Under the pieces are notes generated by a model. That model saw nothing but the letters and a program-made list of their open reading frames with translations, was not told where the DNA came from and searched no databases. From contig JAKUCV010004472.1 of assembly GCA_028386065.3 (NCBI GenBank), positions 1 to 64,000 of the forward strand: a stretch of DNA of 64,000 bases, given 5' to 3'. Positions 57,188-64,000 of the stretch are shown here, one piece after another. Position 1 is the first letter of the stretch, and each line of letters opens with the position of its first letter. The position numbers and the translations under genes are program-made. The DNA comes from Turnera subulata. Taxonomy: Eukaryota > Streptophyta > Magnoliopsida > Malpighiales > Passifloraceae.

Positions 57188-59764
57188 TTAAATTGCAGAT
57201 GCCACCAGTGAGAAGTTACGCCTGGGGGCTCTCCATGATCTAATAGTTTCAGCATTTGATATAACTGTTGACACACTAAAAGGAAAATCTGATTGTAAAG
57301 CCTTGATCCACGATGTGGCATGCACCAAAATTACATCAAACACCCTATCCACATCGGCTGCAGTATTTCGAAAGGTTCTCCTATTTCTCTCCAGCCAGAT
57401 TGCACGCATTGCAGCCAAGCCAATGAGAAGCCAGAAGGCTCTGCTTGAAGCGTGTGAGGATATGAATGGCCATTGTATCACAAAAGCCTCCACACTAGCG
57501 GGTGCACACCATTTGACGCCCCACCACCTGCAAATTTTGCACCATACTTGCCAGGAAAATGGACAAAACAGAAAAAGATGGTCCCTATTTTCAAGGTTTG
57601 AGTTACATAGGCAGCACATGGAATCACCAAGAGATATAATCCCTCTATGTCGCAGAGCCTCCTTAGTAGAGATGCCATCATTCAAGACCAACCATAACCA
57701 GCACTCAATCTTGAATGGAGTCAAGGACAACCATACAAAAGGTTTGTCACACATATATCCCATCTGAGAATAAATAAAATCCCTGCCAAGCCTTGTGGAG
57801 TAAGCACCATCTCTTCCTTTACACCACAGTCTTGAGTCCACCCTTGAGGGAAACAGATATGTGCCTGCAACAGCACGCTTTATTTGTTCCACATCCGCTT
57901 GCTCCCATTCACGAAGTGACCTCCTCCATGACACCACCCATCTGGGTTCAACCCCAGCTAAACAATCCTTCACTGAAGCATCTTGACATAAGGATAAGGA
58001 GAACAACCGAGGGAATAAATCTTTTAATATACCACCGCTAAACCAGTCCTCGTACCAGAATCGAATTGTCGCGCCATCGCCTAACTGAATAGATGATCCT
58101 TGAAGTAGAGGTACCCCAGTCTGACTACTTGATGATCCCGATAAAACTATATCATGCCAAATAGGGGAGCATCTCTGTAAGGGGAATTGCTGGAACAAAA
58201 CAGAAGGATGAACTCCATACTTACTAACAACTAATGGTTTCCAAGCCTTTTTCTCGTCAGAGCAGGAATTAAAATTCCATATCCATTTAAACAGGAGGCA
58301 TTGATTCATGATGCCAAGATCTACAATTCCCATGCCACCTCTATCTTTTGGAACTGCAATTTTTTGCCAAGCAACAAAACAAGTTTTCCTTGATTTTTCC
58401 AAGCCACTCCAAAAGAACTTTCTGAAAATAGATGTCAGCTTCTTATACACTGCAGCCGGGAGTTTAAATAAAGACATATAATAAATCGGTAAGCCACAGA
58501 GCACAGATTTGATGAGAGTCACTCTTCCTCCAATTGATAAAAATTTTCCTTTCCATGCTTTCATACGATTGGCCACTTTATCTAGTACAGGGCGCCAAGC
58601 ATCCACTCTTCTCATATTAGCTCCCAAGGGGAAGCCAAGGTAATTGAAAGGAAAGTTTTCGACCCTGCTATGTAACTGACCTGCAATCTCCTCTGTCGCT
58701 CTTTGATTAATGCCAATACCAACTACACTACTTTTATAAAAATTGATGTGGAGACCTGACAGAGCTTCAAAAATTCTAAGGCACCGTTTCAGATTAAGTA
58801 GTGATGGCAAATCAGCAGGGGAAAATAAAATGGTGTCATCAGCATACTGCAACACGGAAACTGTCAAATTGTGAACTTCAACTGCCTGAATCAATCCCAT
58901 AGTGGTAGCTCTAGAGAGAATAGATGCTAAGCCTTCAGCTGCAAGATTAAATAGGAAGGGGGATAGGGGATCTCCCTGTTTGAGACCCCTGAACATTGAG
59001 AACTCATCAGACGGTGACCCGTTAATTAGGACAGATAATTTGGATGACTCAAGACACCCAAAAATCCAGCTTCTCCATCTCTGTCCAAACCCCATCTTCT
59101 CCAACACTTGCAACAAGTAATTCCAGTCCACCGAATCATAAGCTTTTTTAAAATCTAGCTTCCACAGAATCGATCTAGCCTTTTGTGTCTTAAGACTGTG
59201 AACCACCTCAGCAGCAAACAAGGCACTATCCATAATGCATCGCCCTTCAATAAATGCCGACTGTTGCAAACCAACTAGAGTAGGCATCACTCTTTTCAAT
59301 CTTAGAGCTAGCACTTTAGATATAATTTTGTATAAAGCACTCACCAACGTAATAGGCCTGAAGTCATCAAGCGATACAGCACCTGATTTTTTCGCAATCA
59401 GAGAGATATACCCCAAGTTGGCCCCTTTAGGGAATCGAGCTGACTTGAAAAATTCTGTCACCAAATCCATAATATCAAATTTCAACATCTCCCAGCACTT
59501 TTTGTAGAATGAAAAGTTGAATCCATCCGGCCCGGGAGCCTTTGAACTATCACAACTCCACACTGCTGCTTTAATCTCCTCCATTGTGACAGGGTGTTCA
59601 AGACTCGCAGCATCCTGATGAGATAATTTCTTGAAATCCAACGAACCAATAGAAGGTCTGACCTTATCCCCAGAGGAATAAAGTTTAGAGAAGAAATTTG
59701 TTGTTGCCGATTTTATCTCAACAGGCTCGCAAGTAGACTGGCCGCCAACTTCAATGCAATCCAT
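57188..59764 (-). CDS. LINE reverse transcriptase with zf-RVT domain (858 codons)
   Basis: An uninterrupted frame of 858 residues. Residues 75-80 are APGPDG. The RT domain runs from about 115 to 385, with LDFKKAYDSVDW near 202, QGDPLSPFLFN near 263 and the catalytic YADD at 307-310. Then follow the L-G-A-N block near 380, SIGGRVTLIKS near 410, GDGATIRFWYEDW near 562 and the zinc-binding zf-RVT domain CCLC to HLFLFC (717-734). These are the conserved elements of plant L1-type ORF2, which copies element RNA at nicked chromosomal DNA. The true protein starts upstream: the same frame continues beyond a single TAA (near 59865) into the endonuclease part. The open length suggests a young insertion. 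Confidence 0.95.
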   Translation of the reverse strand: MDCIEVGGQSTCEPVEIKSATTNFFSKLYSSGDKVRPSIGSLDFKKLSHQDAASLEHPVTMEEIKAAVWSCDSSKAPGPDGFNFSFYKKCWEMLKFDIMDLVTEFFKSARFPKGANLGYISLIAKKSGAVSLDDFRPITLVSALYKIISKVLALRLKRVMPTLVGLQQSAFIEGRCIMDSALFAAEVVHSLKTQKARSILWKLDFKKAYDSVDWNYLLQVLEKMGFGQRWRSWIFGCLESSKLSVLINGSPSDEFSMFRGLKQGDPLSPFLFNLAAEGLASILSRATTMGLIQAVEVHNLTVSVLQYADDTILFSPADLPSLLNLKRCLRIFEALSGLHINFYKSSVVGIGINQRATEEIAGQLHSRVENFPFNYLGFPLGANMRRVDAWRPVLDKVANRMKAWKGKFLSIGGRVTLIKSVLCGLPIYYMSLFKLPAAVYKKLTSIFRKFFWSGLEKSRKTCFVAWQKIAVPKDRGGMGIVDLGIMNQCLLFKWIWNFNSCSDEKKAWKPLVVSKYGVHPSVLFQQFPLQRCSPIWHDIVLSGSSSSQTGVPLLQGSSIQLGDGATIRFWYEDWFSGGILKDLFPRLFSLSLCQDASVKDCLAGVEPRWVVSWRRSLREWEQADVEQIKRAVAGTYLFPSRVDSRLWCKGRDGAYSTRLGRDFIYSQMGYMCDKPFVWLSLTPFKIECWLWLVLNDGISTKEALRHRGIISLGDSMCCLCNSNLENRDHLFLFCPFSWQVWCKICRWWGVKWCAPASVEAFVIQWPFISSHASSRAFWLLIGLAAMRAIWLERNRRTFRNTAADVDRVFDVILVHATSWIKALQSDFPFSVSTVISNAETIRSWRAPRRNFSLVASAI

Positions 59765-59866
59765 CCTATTTTTTCGACCTCTATTACATGCAGATAAATG
59801 AAAATATCTTGTGTTACGATCCCCAAGACGACACCAATTCAGCCTTGACTTCTGTCTCCAGAGAGA

Positions 59867-60563
59867 TTACAATTGTTTAGATTTTAAAGCAAATTCAACT
59901 TTAAGTTCTTTAAATCTGCTGATTTCGGTGTCAGCTAGACTTCTTCTCTCTGCATCCTTATCCAAAGCATCAATCTCACCTTGCAATTCTGCTACACAAG
60001 AGTTTAAATTCCCATAAACTTCTTTATTCCATTTGCTTAAAAGTCGACGTAGCATGCTCAACTTTCTTAATAAATTGAAACGACCTGGATACATATTGCA
60101 TGATTCCACCCAAAACTCCTTGATAACATCCTGAAAACCAGAATAATCCCACCACGCATTGATGAACCGAAAAGGTTTTTTACCCTGGTCCCCATAGTCT
60201 TGGAACAAACACAAGGGGACATGATCTGATCCTTGTTTACTACCAGATACCAAGCAAAGATGTGGGAAAAAACAGAGACCACTCACCTTCTGCGAATATC
60301 CTGTCGATGTGGCTAGCAGCCCTTAAATTTCCCCACGTATATAAGCGGTCCTTCAATTCAAACTCCATTAGATTTAATTCTTCCACAAACTTTTTGAAAG
60401 CGTTAACTCCTCTAGTATGCACCCTCCCACTTTTACGATCCAACGAACACAGAGTCTCGTTGAAATCCCCCATTACAAGCCAAGGGGATTGATATGACGA
60501 TTTCAAACCCAACAATTCGTTAAACATTAGTACTCTAAGATCAACCTGTGATTTGCCGTACAC
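59867..60563 (-). pseudogene. LINE endonuclease domain, C-terminal half, broken
   Basis: Frame 60240-60563 encodes SPWLVMGDFNETL, SGRVHTRGVNAF and SHIDRIF. A frameshift near 60245 leads to frame 59867-60286 with GSDHVPLCLF and then a coiled, lysine-rich linker. The GDFN and SDH-x-P blocks are the metal-binding and catalytic motifs of the apurinic-type endonuclease that nicks the target. One frameshift and one TAA separate this from the intact RT frame. The N-terminal half of the endonuclease is missing. Confidence 0.9.
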
Positions 60564-61989
60564 ACCACAAATTGTAACACGTCTATTCTGATGATTTAAG
60601 GATCATGTGAGCTGTGGTGGAATTTTAAAGAAGAAGATATATGTTTGGTGGATTTTATTGGTCTAAGTTTGACAATTTTGGATTTATTTTCGTGCCCGAA
60701 TGATATTATTTGTTTGATACTAATTTACCAATTTATATGATTAATGGGTTTATTCAATTTTTAACTTTTTTTTTTAATTTTATTTCCTGTGCATGCAGGG
60801 ATTGTGGGAAACAAGTGTATTCAGGTAAGGAAGTTTATATGATTATGTAAATGATCAACTACTGCTGCTTCCATTACTTATTTACCATTTTTTTTATGCT
60901 GACTTATTTAGAATTTCTTAATCCTGGTCTATGGTCATGTTTTCATTCACTTTTGTGTTGGACTTGATCTGATGGATTTCACCCTGTTCATGATGCTGCA
61001 AAATCTGATGGATTTTTTTTTGTTTTTGGGCCTCATGTTCTATGTTTTGTTTCAATTTTGTTTCGTGATAAGATCTTTGTATTTTCTTTTCTTTTTCCAG
61101 AGTTTATGATCGAGCTGCTATCAAATTCTGGGGTGTCGATACTGACATCAATTTTAATCTGAATGATTGCGAGGATGATCTGAAACAGGTTGGATGATGT
61201 GAATTATGCCAAAAAAATTTAAATTCAGTTTGCGAACAAACAATTAAACAAACTCTGTAACTGGGTTACTGCGTGTTTCATCAGTATGGACAGATGAAGA
61301 ATCTAACGAAGGAAGAATTCGCAAGAGCACTGGTTTCTCAAGAGGGAGCTCAAAATATCGAGGGGGTGCATTGCACAAATGTGCGCGATGGGAAGCTCGG
61401 ATAGGGCTATTCCTTGGGAAAAAATGAGCAATCATTTTGAATCTATACTCAGCATATATTATTAAGTCCTCTTAAGAGTAGATGCAACACTTTTAAGTAA
61501 TGGTTTTAATATGGAGGGAAAATGGGTTTTGAATTAATTGTCAAGTAGGTTGTTTTTGTACTTTTTCCTTTATGGGAATACACTATAGAGCTGCCGGGAA
61601 AACAATATATCCTTGCATGTAGGTATATTTATCTTGGGCTGTTCGACAGTAAAGTAGAAGCTACAAGGTCTTAATGATTATGAATTACACTCTACTGATG
61701 ATTTATTACCATGAATTATCAACCTCAATTCAGCTCCATCCAACACTGTATCCCTTTCGGTTTTCTGCAAATAGGGCTTATGACAAGGCAGCCATCAAAT
61801 GTAATGAAAGGGAGGCAGTGACCAACTTTGAGTCAGTCAAGTACATATGAAGGGGACATAATTTCTGAGTCCGAGGTTCAAGGTATCATTTTATGCAGGA
61901 CCACGTATCAAGCTAAGGCTAAATTCACCGTCAGATAATAAACCATTTTCCTTTTTTTTTTGACTTCTAACAGAAAATAGCTTCACGTT

Positions 61990-62065
61990 TTTTATGATTG
62001 GTTTTACTAAATTTTGAAGGTATAGATTCTAAAACTATTATTCATCCACAATCAGCAAACCATAG
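61990..62065 (+). repeat. Diverged copy of AP2 pseudogene exon-1 region
   Basis: TTGGTTTTACTAAATTTTGA and TATTCATCCACAATCAGCAAA resemble 56787-56850 just before the KSRRGP codons. It suggests a second, mostly lost copy of the gene's 5' part downstream of the first. Confidence 0.6.
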
Positions 62066-62144
62066 AACAACCCAGGAGAATTTCAGGTACACTTGGAAAT
62101 TCGCTCAATATAGTTGATTGCTTCTTCCTATTTTATTATTACTA

Positions 62145-62172
62145 CTAGTACAGTACCTGTGGATTCCACGGG
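62145..62172 (-). mobile_element. Helitron 3' terminus
   Basis: On the minus strand CCCGTGGAATCCACAGG forms a 7-bp stem with one mismatch and a 3-nt loop. It is followed by TACTGTA and CTAG, then a host T. This matches the Helitron rule (hairpin, about 10 nt, CTRR, insertion between A and T). The element extends to higher coordinates, probably beyond the window. Confidence 0.7.
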
Positions 62173-63591
62173 CTTGTTATTTCTCCTTTTACTTGTTCTA
62201 TTTTTGTTGACCCAAAAAACTGAAGTTTATATTGGTGCTTTAGAGTTCGGTATTGATTGGTTTCTTTGACCACCTTGAAATTTGAGATTTTGTAAACCAA
62301 TCCCTCACGTAATTTGGCCCGAAAATGTTGTATAAAGATTTTTTTTATTACAACATGCATCATTGAATCCTGAAAATACAATACAATGAAAAGAAAAAAA
62401 TAAAAAAGAAAAAAGTTATAAAAAATATAAATATAAATAAATCAGAAAAATTTTAAAAAACAAACACAATGCAAAAAAAAAGGTAAATTGTATATAATTC
62501 TAAAAAATTAAAAAAACTAACAAAATTCCCTTAAAAACATGAAAATAATAAATGAAATAGAAAAAACTAAAAAAACACAAACAATTACAAAAAAAAAAAA
62601 ATAATATAAAATAATTAATTTCAATTTTTCTTAATTGCTGAAAATTTAAGTGGCATGTAAAATGTTTTTTATTTCAATCATAGCACTACTTAATATTTAA
62701 TTTTTAATATCAAATAAAATGTCATATATTCTAGAAAAATTAGAAAACTATCACAAAGGAAGGAAAAAAATATATTATAAATCTGAAAAAAAACACAATG
62801 CAAAAAAAAATTAAAGCATAAAAATAATGAATAAATCAGGAAAATTAAAAAAACAAACACAATGCCAACAAAATTAAAACATAAAAGTAATAAATAATTC
62901 TAAAAAATTTGAAACACAAAACCAATGAAAAAGAGAGAAAATATTATATTAATCTAAAAAAAATAAAACGAAAAGTAATATTATAGTGAAAAAACAAAAA
63001 CAATGACAAAAAAAGAAATATAATATAATATTCAGGAAAAAAACTAACACAATGTATAAAAAACAGGAAAATAATATTTAATTCAAAAAATTTACAAAAA
63101 ATAAACTAATTCAATATAAAATAAAATAGCAAAAAAAATTAATTCTGGGCAATTAAAATAATACCAAAAAACTGGAAAACATTATATAGTACTGTAAAAA
63201 AACTAATGCAATGGAAGAGAAAAAATATATTATAAATGAGGAAAAAAACAATTACAATACAAACAAAAAATATAAAAATGTAAATAAAATTGAAAAATTT
63301 TAAAAAACTAATACAATGAAAAGAAAATAATATAAAAATAGGAAAAAATTAAAACAAATCCAACGGAAAATAATATTGCCGTGATTTGTTTTGACTGTAG
63401 TTTCAAAAAAATTAAATAATAATAGAAAAAAAAAGAAATAAGCATACCTTTGAATCAATTAGAACCAAATCTAAACTCATAAGAAGATTTTGTAATTTGG
63501 TATTCAAAGACTCCCATATCCTTGAAACCCTAATTTGAATTGTCCATGAATCCTTATGAGAGGTCAATTCATCCAAAGTTTGAATATTCAT
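62160..63591 (-). pseudogene. RPA1-like (DUF223 OB-fold) gene carried by a Helitron-like element
   Basis: Exon 1 (63448-63591) starts with ATG and encodes MNIQTLDELTSHKDSWTIQI, then VSRIWESLNTK, ending at a GTATGC donor. After an A-rich (T-rich in sense) intron of about 1.08 kb, exon 2 (62160-62369, after TTTTCAG) encodes DSMMHVVIKKIFIQHF, LREGLVYKISNFKVV and QYKLQFF. These are the conserved blocks of the plant replication-protein-A large-subunit-like OB domain (W-x-I-x-V-R-V-x-R-x-W-E; then F-x-x-x-L-x-E-G-x-x-Y-x-I-x-N-F-x-V). RPA-like genes are known cargo of plant Helitrons, where single-strand binding would help rolling-circle movement. Here the sequence stops exactly at the Helitron end, so only the first OB fold is present. 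Both exons are free of stops. Confidence 0.7.
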
Positions 63592-64000
63592 TCTCCTAAA
63601 AATAATAATATATTATACAAATTTAAATATACAATTAAAGTCTAACACAAAAAAAAGAGTTGATACTAAAAAGTGTTTTCGTTTATATAAATTCTAAAAA
63701 ATGTTAATACTTACTAACATTTATACTGAAAGAAAGAAAGTGAAAAAATAAAGTGAAAAATAGAAAACTAACACAGAAAAATAATATTTAATTCAAGAAA
63801 ATTGAAAAAAATTAACACAATGCTAAAAACTAAAAAATAATATAGAATACTGGAAAATTTTAAAAAATTAATGCAATGTAAAATAAAATAGGAAAAAAAT
63901 ATTAAATTCAAGGAAATTAAAAAAAACCAACATAATGCTAAAAAACTAGAAGATAAAATAAAATACTGGTAAAGAAAACTAATGCAATGGAAGGGAAAAA
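62380..64000. repeat. Degenerate A-rich array of about 60-bp period
   Basis: The phrase AACACAATG or close variants recurs near 62465, 62793, 62856, 62915, 63049, 63108, 63313, 63797, 63873 and 63983, often 59-63 bp apart. Each is followed by A-rich sequence and an AATATTAAATTC-like segment. It fills the RPA-like intron and resumes upstream of exon 1 to the window end. Confidence 0.6.

Larger units (their letters stand above)
57051..60620 (-). mobile_element. L1-like LINE, nearly complete ORF2
   Basis: Minus orientation, with the poly(A) tail visible as a run of T at 57051-57071. It covers the C-terminal half of the endonuclease, the reverse transcriptase and the zf-RVT region. It is 5'-truncated inside the endonuclease, and ORF1 is missing. 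A weak target duplication candidate is AATTTTATAGAGA (57034) against AATTTTAAAGAAG (60621). It lies in the first intron of the AP2-type pseudogene. Confidence 0.9.
56862..61880 (+). pseudogene. AP2-type (euAP2/TOE-like) transcription factor pseudogene
   Basis: Seven exons in correct order match a two-AP2-domain euAP2 protein, a nuclear DNA-binding regulator of flowering and development. Exon 1 (56862-56939) has KSRRGP and the degenerate start of AP2 repeat 1. Exon 2 (60799-60824) is the 26-nt micro-exon DCGKQVYS. Exon 3 (about 60973-61002) is decayed. Exon 4 (61101-61188) has [20 protein letters not shown]. Exon 5 (61294-61425) has MKNLTKEEF, then a shifted [13 protein letters not shown]. Exon 6 (61623-61667) has YIYLGLFDSKVEA. 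Exon 7 (61775-61880) has RAYDKAAIKCNEREAVTNFE, then a frameshift to a stop. Exon 1 ends in a TGA. A LINE (57051-60620) sits in intron 1. Splice sites are mostly kept, so it is a DNA-level duplicate, not a retrocopy. Confidence 0.9.

Noticed and set aside
57303..57767. A 154-codon plus-strand frame opposite the LINE RT
   Set aside because: Antisense shadow of the 858-codon reverse transcriptase frame with no domain of its own.

Overview
The window looks like an intergenic, repeat-dominated stretch of a flowering-plant nuclear genome, most likely a eudicot. It is strongly AT-rich and holds plant-type LTR retrotransposons (Ty3/gypsy Tat/Ogre-like, SIRE-like Ty1/copia, a gag-only element), plant L1-like LINEs with the C-terminal zf-RVT domain, a tRNA-derived SINE, CACTA and Mutator-type DNA transposons, Helitron ends, and decayed pieces of host genes with plant intron structure (AP2-type regulator, casein kinase II alpha, ribosomal protein eL24, transaldolase). 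I see no host gene that is clearly intact. The longest open frame is the 858-codon reverse transcriptase of a LINE at 57188-59764.

Layout. 1-500 is the end of a copia-like LTR carrying nine copies of a 12-bp palindrome. 501-28080 is built around two paralogous copies of one about 5.4-kb segment: copy A (501-2760 plus 14932-17203) and copy B (21187-23964 plus 25101-28080). Both carry the same foldback element and the same SINE insertion. Copy A was later split by a 12.2-kb Tat-like retrotransposon (2761-14931, minus orientation, pol lost, a sense-strand plant-mobile-domain ORF near its 3' LTR, and a nested solo LTR). Copy B was later split by a 5'-truncated LINE. Between the copies lie a foldback repeat and gypsy and copia gag fragments.

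28364-30645 holds two Mutator-type elements with 9-bp target duplications; the second is Pack-MULE-like with GC-rich captured sequence. 30895-43560 is a large inverted repeat (arms about 1.6-2 kb, loop about 50 bp) whose left arm is interrupted by a 9-kb gag-only LTR retrotransposon. The gag frame of that element is in turn interrupted by a 3.3-kb CACTA element carrying a transaldolase gene fragment. Removing the CACTA element and one TSD copy would put the gag frame back in register.

43440-56160 holds LINE fragments, a hAT-like insertion, a 30-bp minisatellite, out-of-order casein kinase II alpha exons, an eL24 fragment, a CACTA end, a Helitron 3' end, and short LINE insertions with clean target-site duplications. 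56862-61880 is a seven-exon AP2-type pseudogene whose first intron holds a nearly complete LINE. 62145-64000 is the 3' part of a Helitron-like element with two exons of an RPA1/DUF223-like OB-fold gene separated by an A-rich, roughly 60-bp-periodic intron.

The elements form a nested record, so relative ages can be read off directly: segment duplication, then Tat or LINE; palindrome, then gag-only element, then CACTA, then a LINE tail. All coordinates and alignments were read by eye; no search was run.
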